This document shows, piece after piece, positions 33,105 through 45,046 of a DNA stretch of 64,000 nt. This stretch comes from Flammulina velutipes. Taxonomy: Eukaryota > Basidiomycota > Agaricomycetes > Agaricales > Physalacriaceae. The number at the start of each line of letters is the position of its first letter. The first letter of the stretch is position 1. The notes below the pieces were generated by a model. The model searched no databases, had not been told where the DNA came from, and was given only the letters and a program-made list of their open reading frames with translations. The position numbers and the translations under genes are program-made. The DNA is taken from NCBI GenBank assembly GCA_011800155.1, contig CM022378.1, positions 1,612,001-1,676,000 of the forward strand, in the 5' to 3' direction.

Positions 33105-36100
33105 TCATACCACACCCCGCACAGCTTGATCTGGATGCGACGAGTGAGGAGATGCGATCCTCGACACCGCGCCTCGAAGACGCGTCAGAAGCGGAGGGAC
33201 TGTGGTTGATGCGATCGCAGGCTGCACATGATGTTCGAGTGGATTAGAGCGGCTCTGGTGCTCGTCAGGTCGCTCAGACGCATATGCAACTTCCGATAAC
33301 GTGCTTGGTGTCGAGACGACTTGGGGCACGTGTGGTTCGATATCGGTTATCCTGAGTCGCTCAGCCCTTTCTGGGACACATTCCGCTTGCTCCGGATAAT
33401 TCTGCTATAGCCACTTGATTAGTAACGTGGAAATGAAGGTCAAGCAAAATACACACGTCGAGTGAAGCGAAGAATCCATCCAGGGCGTTCAACGCACTTT
33501 CCATTCTGTCATAAAGCGCCTGGACTGCGTCGTCTTTCTGCAGACTTGCATCCGATGGACGTAGACAAGGCCAGTCCCGAAGGTCCATGCGCATCTGGTA
33601 AGCCCGGTCTAACCAGATGGGATGAGTGGGCACGATGCTCGCCAAACCCACAAGTGTCTTTTCGTGAAACGGCGTTTCAAATGTATTGACTGTATAGAAC
33701 CTTTCGCCCAGTGCAAGAACCCTGCAGACCGTGAAAAGGCGATCCGGCTCCGCAAAGAGGTAGTCCATGCAATGAAGGGTAACCCGTGGAGGGAGAGTCC
33801 CACGAGCAAGGCCAGACGCGAATGCGATAATGACAGAATATGCTGCAAATTGATTGTCCAATATGATCCGGGGGACAGTCGGAGTGGAGAACAATGAGTG
33901 AAGGCAAAACGTGAGGTACAGATATTCGACATCCCTGTCGAACATACCGCACAAAATGGATGAAATCGTACCGCCGTGGAAAGACGGTGTTTTCAGTGAC
34001 AAGCATAAATGCGAGAGGAGCAGGAAGAGAAATTCGTTGCTGGAAATGATCTTGTGTATAGCAATCAGTCTCTGGTAAATTGCACAGATAAGACGACAGC
34101 AGTTCATCGTAACAGCCTTTGTCGCTTCGGGTGCGTCCAGCCAACCGTCAGGGGATATACGGAGTACAGTGATCTCTGCCTTGCGACAAAGAGCTTGATA
34201 ATCCTCTGGAGGAAGTCCGGTCGGGCGAAGCGTGCAAATTCCACACCAGACAAACGTGATATTGTACACGGCGCGTGTGGTGTCATCATGACCGCTGGAG
34301 AGTATGGAAAGAAGGAGGTCATTGATCCTGAGCAATCCCCGTAGTGGCTCAGACAGGATGTCATACTCAGACGGCAGTTGAAAAAGGAGAGTAACTACGA
34401 ACTTGAACAGTCGGACCGTGCCATGGGTAATATCCACCCCGGCGGAAAATGGGGCAGCTGCCAGCTCGCCAATCCTAAAATTTTCGAGGGCGAGGCCACA
34501 CAGCTTCAGAGCAAGATCTATATCCTCCAACATGCTTTTCAAACTTGACGATTGTAAACATCTGTCGAAGAGGTGTTGCCAGAGCGCGGGTGGAAAGAGA
34601 ACAGGATCGGTAGCATGTCGCTTGAGTACAGTCACCAGTAAATCTGTTTCTGACCACTGATGCCTGTCGGTTAAGATCGCCTGGTCGCGTCGTGAATAAC
34701 GCACGGTAGCGGACTTAACGGGACGAAACGGTGGGTGTGCCCACTCTCTGCCAAAACACCACATTTGACCCTCCGTTTCGGGGTTGTAGCAGTATGTACG
34801 TCTGTAAGCACGCAGAAGTCTCTCAGTTCGATTGACTTGCTCCGATAAGATATCGCAGGCTTGACCATGGCTTTTAGGAGTGGCCTGCTCTATATCTGAA
34901 GCAAGTGGGGTCAACTTGTTCAAGACCTTATGCTTGCCAGATAGACATCCCACGGACTGCAGTATGACACTCTTGGTCGGTGGATTGGAAGTGACATGGT
35001 ACAACCACAAGAGCGCGTCACACGCAATATCTTCCGCGACGTCGTCGCCAGTGGCAGTGATGCGTTCTGCGTCCTTAAGTGTCGTGAAGACGGTTCTCCG
35101 CGCATAAGTGGAAGTGAAAGTGGGGAAAGCTTTGCGAATAGATGTCACTGCCGAGGCAAGAGCTGTGGCCAACGATAGTCGGAGGCTACGCGTGTGATCG
35201 ACGATGGCAGTTAGGACTGCGCCGGTGGAACCGAATAGAAATTGGATGGGACGAAACAGGTTCTTCAACAGAGAGGATGTCATGATGAATCCCAGGATGG
35301 GACGCATCAGAGCATTAAGGGTGTCTGAGAATGGCGTGCGATAGGGACATTGCACGTAGAGGATGGGAAGGATGTTCGATACCGCATACAGGACATAGAT
35401 AACAATTGTAATCGCCCCAATGACACACGCCAGGGGAATATTGAGAGGGATGAGCAGGACAACAAGTCCGGCTAGGAACATCCCCAACGCAACGTGGAGG
35501 ACAACGGGGAGTATGCCGATGATAGTGAGGACACGCCACTTGCGCAAGCCTTCGAACCGATAATGACGGATAAGGCTGCGGTCGCGAGGAGTACCAGATG
35601 TCGCGGACATGTACTGGTGAAGCCATTGCTTGACAAGCACTGCCATCAGCGCCGTGCCAAGGCTGAGTGTTAGGCTGGTGAACCAGAGTGCGTTGACCCA
35701 GACGTCAAAGCCGGATGGCCCAGAGGTCAACTCGGTGGAGGGGACGTTGTCGATGGAAGTTCCGTTGATCAGCGCTCGCTGAAGCGTAATCATCTCGACT
35801 AGAAGCGATGTGGAGACGGCGGGGAAGTTGTTCGATAGGGCCTGTGATGTTTGAGCAACAAAGGTGGTGAGGACGGCGGAGAAGAGACCAGCCTAATAAC
35901 GCATAAATTAACATGTTGATACGCAGGTCGCAAACTCTACGTACGAAAACCAAAAGCAGATCCAGGCCATCTCGAGCCTCGTTGACCATATCGTTATCGT
36001 AGACTTCGCATTCGTCCATGTTCGCTCTCCAGACACGAGCGTTCGGTCCTAGTTCCTCGTAGATGGGATCCTCGGGATACTTGTCCTCGAAATCAAATTT

Positions 36101-36423
36101 GCCTGCTCAAGATGTTAGTCTCGCTAGCCGCAATACCAAGTAGATTACATACCAATATACTTGCGTTCTTCAGCTGGCGCTGTCAACCCGAATCTTTTCC
36201 TGGGTGGTACGGCTGGATGAACTGGACTTGGTGATCTGGAAGACCGTCTTCGGAAAGCGGAACGAGCGACGGGAGACTGTCGTCTACGAGGACTGCGGGG
36301 ACGGTGCTGATTGTCGTCGTTATCGATGAAGGATATTTGTTCGGTTACATCACGACGTTCCGCCTCCGTACGACGAGACGGACTTTGTCGAGATCCCAGA
36401 GAACGTGAACGTCTCGGGGGCAT
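33105..36423 (-). CDS. DUF6535-domain membrane protein, full length
   Basis: Exons 36423-36153, 36102-35945, 35892-33457 and 33404-33105 (reverse strand) close to 1054 residues. A disordered Arg/Ser-rich N-terminus precedes the DUF6535 block 'YPEDPIYEELGPNARVWRAN', 'DNDMVNEARDGLDLLLVFAG' and membrane segments ('ALWFTSLTLSLGTALMAVLV', 'VLTIIGILPVVLHVALGMFL', 'GLVVLLIPLNIPLACVIGAI'). A long helical, repeat-like C-terminal region follows, with a Ser/Pro-rich last exon ending 'AVRGVV'. The family is expanded in Agaricomycetes and its function is unknown. The last exon is supported by its duplicate at 15398, and the first junction by the fragment at 6745-6962. Confidence 0.85.
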
Positions 36424-36997
36424 GCTTCACAGCACAGTGGTAGTATCTCTGCTGATGCGAAGATAAGAAGCGATGCAAATGCAGTGACATATATATATAT
36501 GCGTTTGTGTGGACAGTGGACACGGTCATATGTCGGTTGACGGCTTTCCACGGCAGACTATCTCTCTCGGCATGAGCTGTCTGCATGTCTGCATAGATAG
36601 TACGACTATCTTGAGCACGGATTGAACGCCGTTGCTGTAATACATTAGCACAGAAGGCGCCTAAGTACTTGGAAACACTCACTGGGCAGTAAGAGCAACA
36701 TATATATCCAAGAGAATGGGTGCCAAAGAGGGTCCTATACTCCAGACAAACCAACATTAATGAAAGTTCGTCGAGAGCTAAGGCCGTAAAAAGGATTGAA
36801 TATTCAAATTGACTGGTCGAGGTGATGGTGGTAGAAGAGTAAACGGCACAACCAAATTTGGTGTTGATAGCACATAAACACATCCTGATTTACATTTGAC
36901 CGAGAATCAAATACCGGAGCGCTCAGCTAGCAGATGGCGAGTTTAAAACGATTATAAACTACGAAGAAAAACAGAAGACACGTGTCAGAATCCAAGT
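36424..36997. other. Intergenic stretch
   Basis: Promoter side of the DUF6535 gene and 3' flank of F-box paralogue 2. It contains a short AT dinucleotide run (ATATATATATATGCG near 36489). No gene supported. Confidence 0.4.
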
Positions 36998-38251
36998 TCA
37001 CCGAAGTAAAATATCCAAAAGTCCCCTCTCCACATCCTGCTTCCAAGCCGCCAGCACACGCTCAGAATCCTTCATACCACCCGTCCACATAAAATACTTC
37101 TTCCCAAACACAAACAGCATCTTCCGAATCCCCGTCCCAAGCCGACGCACAAACTCCAAAGATTCAGAATGAGCCAACAACCCATACGACGCTTCCGGCC
37201 CAAACTGCACATTGCACAGCGTCACGCTCTGCAGTCTGGCCACCGGAAAGTGGCGCGAGATACGTTTGAACACAGCCAAGGTCTCTCTGTAAAGTTCAAC
37301 CTGCACTTCGGGACGCTGGCATGGGGTGACATTCCCGATGTTAAGTGTCTTGAGGGCCGGTAGGCGGATGTGGTCCACGAATACGGAGAGCTCGTGTGGT
37401 AGCGTGTACACGATAGACAACGTCTCCAGGTGAGGCATCTCGAGGATATCAACGTCTCCTCCTTTCTTGCACGGAAGCGCTTTTTCGATTCTCAGCACTT
37501 TGAGGGTATCCTGGCTCATGGCGAGCATCGAGCGCAGCTGAACATTGGTAGATCTGTCGGCGAAAGGAATATCGGAGAGGATCAACGTGGTAAGGTTTCG
37601 GCTTGCGAACCTGGCCCAGTCGCAGAAAGTCCTAAGGAGGCAAAGTTCCTTGATATTGGGAGCTGCTTGACCGTCGACGAAGGGAGCCAGATTGACTTTC
37701 CGTAGAGGAAAGCTCGAAGGAAATCCGAGTTCGATTCCGCCGGCCTCACTCGGACGTGGACACTGAATATCCAGAGATCGGAGGAGAGGAAGAGACTCGG
37801 AAGTGAAGATTTTCAGGAGATGACCGTGGTATTTCCACGAAACGCTCTTAGCTTTGAACCTCGCGATGCGGGTACAATGGGGCGAAAGCAGGCGGACAAG
37901 TATGTCAATGTGGAAGGAATGGAATGCTTTGAATTCCGGAATCCTGATACGAATGTCGAGAGTGTGCTGACGCGAGCGTTGCAGCATCAGAGCGACCACG
38001 GGGAAGACAGTCGATGGGCCACTAGGACCCGCCCCGCTTCCGCGAACGTACTCCAAATGGCGGATAGATTTCTCGTTGATAGAGATCTGGGACCACATCG
38101 CCCCGTTCGAAATGGCAAGAAGCCGCCAGCGGCGCGATACCTGGGAGACGGCGAATAGTGTTGCCAAATCCCATCCAGAACCGGAACCAACGTGATCAAA
38201 GATATGCAAGAGACAATCATCCACCAGGATGTCCTCAATGCCCGACGTCAT
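36998..38251 (-). CDS. F-box protein, paralogue 2
   Basis: A single exon from the ATG at 38251 gives 417 residues: F-box 'IEDILVDDCLLHIFDHVGSG...LFAVSQVSRRWRLLAISNGAMW', then LRR-like segments 'LPLLRSLDIQCPR', 'APNIKELCLLRTFCDWARFA' and 'MPHLETLSIVYTLPHELSVF'. It parallels paralogues 1 and 3 but is shorter at the C-terminus. Upstream, the family's 8-nt first exon is still recognisable (38306-38299) but reads GTGGCCAG instead of ATGGCCAG, with its intron (GTATGC...CCTAG) intact. Translation probably starts at the methionine just after that splice site. It is likely an SCF substrate receptor of unknown target. Confidence 0.75.
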   Translation of the reverse strand: MTSGIEDILVDDCLLHIFDHVGSGSGWDLATLFAVSQVSRRWRLLAISNGAMWSQISINEKSIRHLEYVRGSGAGPSGPSTVFPVVALMLQRSRQHTLDIRIRIPEFKAFHSFHIDILVRLLSPHCTRIARFKAKSVSWKYHGHLLKIFTSESLPLLRSLDIQCPRPSEAGGIELGFPSSFPLRKVNLAPFVDGQAAPNIKELCLLRTFCDWARFASRNLTTLILSDIPFADRSTNVQLRSMLAMSQDTLKVLRIEKALPCKKGGDVDILEMPHLETLSIVYTLPHELSVFVDHIRLPALKTLNIGNVTPCQRPEVQVELYRETLAVFKRISRHFPVARLQSVTLCNVQFGPEASYGLLAHSESLEFVRRLGTGIRKMLFVFGKKYFMWTGGMKDSERVLAAWKQDVERGLLDILLR

Positions 38252-38306
38252 CCTAGGAAATGTTGAGCACGAAGCTTTCGGCGCAGAATAGTGCATACCT
38301 GGCCAC

Positions 38307-39229
38307 GGCAAAGGGAAGGAAGAGGAGTTGACCACCCAAATGAAGACCTCTTCAAATAGTGTCGGAACGCGCGCGCGCTGTCCGCAAGACCCATTGTTTG
38401 AACAACAACAAAGGGGATCCCGTAACGCCAAAAACGACAGCATCGAGTGGCTCGACGTGAAGCTTCAGTCGTTACAGTCGTGGTACTCCACTGTAGTCGA
38501 CATTCTCGCGATGCGGCTTGCGACCAGGCAAATTAGCTATGGGCCGCCTCGTTAGGACTAGATGTCGTTGAAAGAGACGGGATTGCTCACCTGGGGTTAT
38601 TTTTGCAGTTCATGAATCGTTCTTTTTCCACCACCACCGTCGTAGCCATGCCAGCGCGCAAGGCAATGCGGACGTCCGAGCCATGGCAGCACCTCGTGCG
38701 TTCGCAGACTCGGAAGAGATTTCTCAGACAGGGACATTACGCCTTTCAGAGTCTTTGAAAAAGGTTCTTTGTGAGGATTCAGCTTTCGGCATCGCAACCG
38801 CAGTACTATTACTCACCTACCACTCTCTTCAACGTAAGGTCATACCCTTGCTGCCTTGAATTCAACAGAGAAGGATTTCCCTGAGCCACTATATCGAACG
38901 GGCGGGGACGTTCGGAGATCTTCGTTGACGATAATTACAGAGGCCAGCATGAGGCTGAGAGAGGCGAATCCAGTTTTGTAAACCGAGCATCATGGAAGTT
39001 TGAGGTTGGAAGTTTGGACCTACACTTACCCACATGCCATAAGTACCAAACAACGCCACGTGCATGGACTACTTCCGTAGATTGGTGTGGACATTTCAGC
39101 TCTGGATCATAATCCAAGTGAGCTTTCCTAACGATGGCGTCTGTTCAAGACTCAATATGTAACATTACAAGTATCTAACGTTGCGCCACATTCACGAAGT
39201 CTTGTTACCCTTATCCGCAAGCGGTCCTT
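38307..39229. other. Intergenic stretch
   Basis: No gene supported. Its right end holds an out-of-frame remnant of the neighbouring small gene's C-terminus ('VKGPLADKGN' around 39190-39230, reverse strand). Confidence 0.4.
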
Positions 39230-39695
39230 TTACCACCTCTTCCCAGAGGACTCCTCGCGATTCTTATCCGAGCTCGCATGATCTGTATCGTTGTCCGCTC
39301 GACTTCCCTTGTGCTGATGATCAACCGTCTTTTGCTGGAGGTCGTGCGTCGAATCTGTGTTTCTGTCCGCCTGATGCCGTACATTAGAGACTAAAGTGGG
39401 ATAGTACTGTCGAAATACCCACCTTGACTCCTGCTTCGGACGAGGTTGCGGCATCTTCGCTCCAACCGGGGGCGTTGCCTACAGGCGCTGACTGGTTTCT
39501 GTGGCTTGGGACGACAGTCAGTATACTAAGTGTGGCGTTCTGAAACAACGCATTTACCTGTAAAACCTGGTATTGATATTGTCAGCCTTTCTTTACTATA
39601 TAGAGACGGGTGAAAGCGTACCTGGTGCGAGAAACAGACGCCATCGAGGCAGTCGAAAGCTTTGCATTTCTAAATAGCGTTGTTGAAAGAGACAT
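39230..39695 (-). CDS. Small basic, probably mitochondrial protein, paralogue 1
   Basis: Exons 39695-39622, a 9-nt micro-exon 39566-39558 (GTTTTACAG), 39498-39423 and 39370-39230 (reverse strand) close to 99 residues. The N-terminus 'MSLSTTLFRNAKLSTASMAS' has the Arg/Lys/Ser/Thr composition of a mitochondrial presequence. A conserved block 'GWSEDAATSSEAGVKADRNT' and a His/Lys/Asp-rich end follow. The frame stops at TAA 39230 right after 'GKRW'. In the next frame the sequence continues 'VVKGPLADKG...', matching the end of paralogue 2, so one base has been gained or two lost near 39238. No function known. Confidence 0.7.
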
Positions 39696-40010
39696 GGTGG
39701 TGGTGATGGTAAGGAAGTATGAAAGGTGAAAGACGTGAACCGCCGTCGGTTTGTCTGTTTTACTTGGGACGGTAATTATTTGCGTCATTGTGGGTCATTG
39801 TGGATCCTTAATAATGATGGGATCGCGACGGTGGCGTATGTCGTCAGCGATCACCGTGATGAACGTGTTCATGTGCGCCACATGAGAGTCTGGGTATCGA
39901 ACGGAGGTGCGTTGCCACTAAGATTCAGAAGTGTCAAAAATGTGATGGTATTACAAAATGGAATGGATGATGAAGGTTTTACAGATGTCCACGATTTCTC
40001 CTTCCAGTGT

Positions 40011-40488
40011 TCATGAACGCCGCCCCTTGCCCGCAAGCGGACCTTTCACGTCGTCCTTATCGAACGACGGTTCGCTATTCTTGTTGATCTCATTTTCTAG
40101 ATCCTCGTGCTGATGCTTGACCGTCTCCTCCTGAAGCTCATGCGGCGACTGCTTATTTTTGTCTGCCTAACGTCAACACCATTACATTTAGCAAGGATCG
40201 GCACGGATAGAGAAGGTAAACACCTTTACGTCGGCCTCAGAGGGCGTAGCTAGCGACTCACTCCAGTGATGCGGCTCCTTCTTAGGAGTTGATTGGGTTT
40301 GGTTACTGAGACGAATGAGAATGAAGTGTGGCGCAGGCTCCTATAAATATACCTTAAGAACCTGAGCGATACAGTTAGTCATCAAATGCAAAGATTTGGA
40401 ATAAGACATACCTGATTCGCGAAACAGATGCTACTAGCGGAGCAGCTGAAAATCTTGCTGTCCTTGATAAAACTGTAGAGAGCGACAT
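40011..40488 (-). CDS. Small basic, probably mitochondrial protein, paralogue 2
   Basis: Same four-exon plan as the gene at 39230-39695, again with a 9-nt micro-exon (GTTCTTAAG). The product opens 'MSLSTVLSRTARFSAAPLVA', then 'HHWSESLATPSEADVKADKN', 'HELQEETVKHQHEDLE' and ends 'KGPLAGKGRRS'. Presequence-like start, no transmembrane segment. Conservation of exon structure and of the SEA-VKAD block between the two copies is good evidence that both are real genes. Role unknown. It is transcribed towards paralogue 1 as a direct tandem duplicate. Confidence 0.7.
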
Positions 40489-40760
40489 GGTGGTGGGAAG
40501 AAGAAAGGAGCTCGAGCTCTGGGCATATATGTCGGTTTCTGCTTGACAATGTGCGTCATAACGAACCGCGTGGCCTGGATTCTAATTGGCATCTCATGAC
40601 ATCTTACACATTCCGTTCTGGGTTGTTCTAGCTACCTTCCGGCGCTAATGTCGGGATAGGACATCCCGCGGTATCCCGCTGCATTCCTCAGCACAATTGC
40701 GACGGAATCCACAGTAAATTATTGATAACTATACCGTCTATACGTACAGACGATGTGTTT

Positions 40761-41433
40761 CTATTTCGCGTCCGCGACCTCACCGCATAGCTTACATTTC
40801 CTGAGGTCTGGGTTAGCCATCCACTTTTCAATGACGGGTTTTAGTTGCACTCCGAGATCGTAGACGTGGAAAGCCTCCTCGTAGATAATCGTCGGCTCAG
40901 CATGGCCTCCCTTTTCGCAATACCATCGAAGGCGATCTAAATCATGTTGGAAGAAAGAATCATGGAACGGAGAATGCAACGGACCCAATGATTCTGCAGG
41001 CCGTTCGCGTTCCAATACGACTCCTATGGTGTCGGCGAAACGTACGGGATTATGTGGAGTGTTAGCTAGTTTAACGTGAGGTAAGCGGCATCTTGGCGAA
41101 GCATTGTAAACGAATACCTGGTAGTAGAAACATGTCTCCTTCCTCAATTCGTATATCTCGGAATTGGCCGTCATCCACTGTCCTTAGTAGCATACCACCT
41201 TTATGTTGGTAGAACCATTCCTTCCCAAGATATGAGAATATGTCTCCCTCGCGAGATGTATCGCGTACCTCTGTCTCGTTTACATGATAATCCTTTCTTT
41301 CATTGGGACCACCGACCGCCATAACGATGAAATCACCACCTTTATACAGGCAGAAATTATTGACCGGAGGTTGAAGAAGGTCTTTGTTCTTCTCGAGCCA
41401 TGCTGGGAAGTTTATTGGCGATGCAAGAGGCAT
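40761..41433 (-). CDS. BNA1: 3-hydroxyanthranilate 3,4-dioxygenase
   Basis: Exons 41433-41269, about 41220-41118 and 41065-40761 (reverse strand) close to about 190 residues. This cupin enzyme opens the ring of 3-hydroxyanthranilate to give the precursor of quinolinate in de novo NAD synthesis from tryptophan. Family motifs: '[26 protein letters not shown]' (His and Glu iron ligands), '[21 protein letters not shown]' (third ligand His), 'GVVLERERP' and 'LGPLHSPF'. The C-terminus has one 'CKLC' pair. The first intron is 48 bp, in frame and stop-free. Retaining it would insert 16 residues between two iron ligands, so it must be spliced for activity. The start is the ATG that gives the family's normal N-terminus. 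Confidence 0.92.
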
Positions 41434-41688
41434 AGTGAGAGGAAAGGATATGTCGAGATCGCTGAGCAATCTCCGTCGATCAGTCCGGTGAGAATCACGC
41501 GCGACGCACGTGACCCTACACGTGTAGCGGACCGCCGAATCCGATGAACGCTCTTTGAAATTCTCATCTCTCTTTCTCGCTTTTCATCGGCCTCGACGAC
41601 AACGAGACGCCATCTTTGTCTATATACCTCTTTTTCTCCGGTGAAAAGGCTTTTGACGCTCACAAAAAACTCTCGGAAAGACGTTCTT

Positions 41689-42599
41689 ATGGTGGCCACA
41701 GTCTCTGCCAATGTCGGACATTACAGAGCGCATAACGAGGACAAAAGCCGCTCTGAAAAGGCCAAAGTCCTTCATGTACGCCACTACAGCTTGTCCTAGG
41801 ATGACTATCGCTGAAAACCGTTTTTGTAGTGGTCGAGGCAGCTACAGATGCGGCTGCAATACGCAAAGCTCAAGGTCGAGCATGGCTGGGTATGTCTTTG
41901 CGTCGCTGGCTTTGCATGTCCCCTCATATTTTGCAGACGAAACAGAGTCTGAATGAAGTCGAAAATCTTTACTTCCGCCACTCCCATAAACGAGGGAGGC
42001 CACTGCAGCCGGCGCCAACTCTGTCTACCACCACCGCCTCGTACTCTAACGAATCCTTTACGAATGTCGATACCCAGAACGCGCCCGTCAATCAATCTGT
42101 CCTTTCTTTTAGATCCAACTTGGCTCGCCAGCCCACTTTGCCTGATATGCCTGCCGCCGGCAACAGTACCGTGGCCACCACCTCCTCGAAATCCCCCTCT
42201 CCCCAAGCGATTTCGCCATTGGCGCCTTCGCCTTTTCCCGCGGATGCTCTGCCTACCAGATCAACTCCTTCCATTCGCGTCAGTCCCCCACCAGCTACGA
42301 AACCGCAAGAGACGTCCAAACCTCAAATGGTGAGTTCGCTGGCCCATTTCAAGTAATCCCGACCGTAACTTTGTTGATAGCCATGGCCGTCACCCACTCT
42401 TACGCCAAAGAGACTACCACCTACCACCTCCAAAGCGCCGACATCTCTGGCAGAGCTGTTCCCAAGCCAGACGCTGACCTACGATTCGTTTTGGTCCACG
42501 CACACGTCGGCGAGAGGGGGCTTCACGTCTCGGGGCAGCATGGGGAACGTGGGCGTCATGAACGGAGGCCTCGACACGGCGCTTCCACAGCAAATGTAG
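41689..42599 (+). CDS. Unrecognised Ser/Pro-rich protein with conserved N-terminal helix
   Basis: Exons 41689-41775, 41830-41889, 41937-42329 and 42381-42599 close to 252 residues. The first 75 residues are dense and helical ('LQMRLQYAKLKVEHGWTKQ', 'SLNEVENLYFRHSHKRGRP'); the remainder is Ser/Thr/Pro-rich and disordered ('SPSPQAISPLAPSPFPADAL'), with a Gly/Met-rich end ('GSMGNVGVMNGGLD'). No domain named. It is divergent from BNA1 with 255 bp between the starts. The ATG at 41689 was chosen because only it keeps phase with the second exon. A further 3' intron at 42596 is possible. Confidence 0.6.
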
Positions 42600-42826
42600 G
42601 TTTGAAGAAGGGCTCGGTTTATACGCGCATTGTTACATTATAGCAGCTTATTTTTATTAACACCTGAATTCTTGTCGTAGGCGGTGTGGCGCTCTTTTTG
42701 GACTCTGCTAACATGGTAAGTATCGGTACTTCTTTCTCCGAGCGCAATCGTTGCATAGTTGGACATCTCGTGCGCGTTTGGCTATTTGTTTGGATCTGAA
42801 GCTTTCGAAGTCGTCGACTGACCGTC

Positions 42827-44701
42827 ATGTCGGAAGGACTAGTCAGTGTAGAGCTGGAGGCGCTCTCCAACTTTACTGCCAACGACGCCATTGTGAACGG
42901 TTTACATATCTCCAACGGGAGCGTCCCAGCAGAATTGGCAAGTCTGCTAGCAATTGTTTGTCGGGCACGGCGCCCTTCGTCGCCTGCTGTCAGTCCTTTC
43001 TCATCGTTCGATTTTAAACATCACACTCACTTACGACGCGTACTAGTCTTATATCCGCGATTCGACTATTCGCACCATCGAAGAAGCTGCATTCTTGATC
43101 AAAGAAGGGAACGCATGGAACATATTTGGAGAAGATGCAGACGCATATCCTGTTCGAACGAGTGACGAACTTGTTCATTACGACCGCCTTGGTACATTCA
43201 TCAGACTCACTTCTCTCTTGGCTGTCCCTCCAGCGGAAACCTTCAAATCAGGAAGTGTTGCCGCGCATTTCCATAGTCAAATCCAAAGCATCATCTCATG
43301 GGACTACGAAGGGGAACTGGAATTCGCTGTCGATGCCGCCTACCTCATTGACATGAAGATCGTCCATCCAGATGGTGACCCGGTTAAATATAGCATGAAG
43401 GGCGACTTCTTCGTTCGAACTTGCGACGAGAAAATACCCTTTCTTTTCGGTGGAGTCGACTCGAACTGTGATCTTGACGACAAGTTCCGAATGCTACTCT
43501 TGGTCTACAGCTTTATGAAACTATGGCGCTCGGTTGCTCTGCCATTCACCCTAACTCCATTGGCTATCTTCCTCGACAAGGAGCTCATCGCGGAAACCCA
43601 CATTTTTTATCTCGCTACCGACGCGGAGGTTAGTACTGTCTCATCCCCTACTGACCAGGTTTGACGATGAACAGATTCGATGTCACAGAATTGACTATGA
43701 CCTTAAATCGCACAAGAGTTTGGCACACTTTGTTCTCTTCCTCAGAAATTATCTGGACACCATGAAACCGCTCTGGACTGATCATGCAAAACTACAAAAA
43801 CTACGACAAGCGATAGATGCCGTACGGGTGGAGATAGGTCATCTGGTCTCACACAGAGTGTCTCTCAATGACGGCGAGGACGACAACGAGCCATCAGATG
43901 GAGGAATAGGTAGAATAGACTGTGATATCGCCAAGTTGGATACACCTACCGATACCTGGCAGCGTCTTCTAACGGTGAGCGCTCAACCGCAACAACATGA
44001 TGGAGGTTCAAATTATATCTCTCTAGAACCGCAGAGCAATTCTTGTCACAAAACAGAATAAACCTATTCTTGTCGCGAAGATTGTCGAAGAGGAAGAGTG
44101 GACTATCCTCAACAGACTGCAAGGCGTTCCCGGCGTAGTATCAATTACGCGTCACCACGCTCTACCGGACGACTTTCACCTCGTCCTGATGCCGTGGATG
44201 GGCTGTTCGATCGACGGCTACCTATACTTCACGAGGAACCCTTCTCCCGACTCGCGCCTTGTGGCCCTCTCGTTCCTCCGCTCCCTTTCACGCATCCATT
44301 CCCGCCGCATTGCGCACCTAGACCTCAAACTTACCAACGTCCGTGTTGCCATCGATGATGTTTCTGATGGCACGGTCAGCATTATCGACTTTGGACACAG
44401 TGCCATACTGGACAACGACAGCAATTTCATTGAAGGCGAGACGGGGACATATGGATGGAGCGCACCTGAAGTGATGTCTGGGGAACCTTACGATGCGTTC
44501 TTTGCGGATACCTGGTCGGCTGGTCGCATTATCAGTTACTACGCTGCTCATGGGCCTCCGCAGAGTGTGGATAAATGGCTGGAGGATCTTGGGCATGATA
44601 TGCAGGCGGAGGAGCCGAAGAACCGGACAGCACTTTCGACGGCGATCCGCTGTTTGGAGCTGGATGCTGAAAATCGGAGGGCAACGTATGCATCTCTCTA
44701 G
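42827..44701 (+). CDS. Protein-kinase-domain protein with N-terminal extension
   Basis: Exons 42827-42988, 43047-43628, 43675-43974 and 44027-44701 close to 572 residues. The N-terminal half is an unassigned domain ('YIRDSTIRTIEEAAFLIKEG', 'HFVLFLRNYLDTMKPLW'). The C-terminal 225 residues are a kinase: 'PILVAKIVEEEEWTIL' (beta-3 Lys), 'HLDLKLTNV' (catalytic loop, D and N present), 'IIDFGHSA' (DFG), 'YGWSAPEV' (APE). Histidine replaces nothing essential, but HRD is HLD. It looks catalytically competent. It is convergent with a PHO80-like cyclin gene at 45047, and both are copied in arm 2 of the inverted duplication, where the kinase domain is lost. Confidence 0.8.
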
Positions 44702-45046
44702 AGGTTTACATCGGCTCGGTATGAAATCATGCTAGGGGCTATTATGCGTCCTTAGCGGGAATCTGGCGGAAAAAGTTGGGTTTCCTGGTGCAGTGTGGTA
44801 TGGATATGGTATGTATTGTCAATCTTTGTTACTATAACTATTATGAATAACTCTCTCAGCGTATGTACTGAATCTTTGCGTCGCTCTGGACGACCCCTTC
44901 GATACCCCCTTCTCTCGACGGAGTTTCCTCCGATATCCCGGGAGGCTGCGCGTTGCGCCCAGTGGATCTCATTGTGCGAGTCCACGATGTCTGGCCACTG
45001 CTCTAACCCGTAATTCCATCTGCTCTAGTTCGGATCGGTCATGGTC
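44702..45046. other. Convergent 3' ends of kinase and cyclin genes
   Basis: 345 bp between two stop codons facing each other. It has a recognisable, diverged counterpart at 59676-60077 in the other arm ('GCGCAAGGCGCAGCCTCCCG'-type segment). Nothing coding. Confidence 0.5.
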
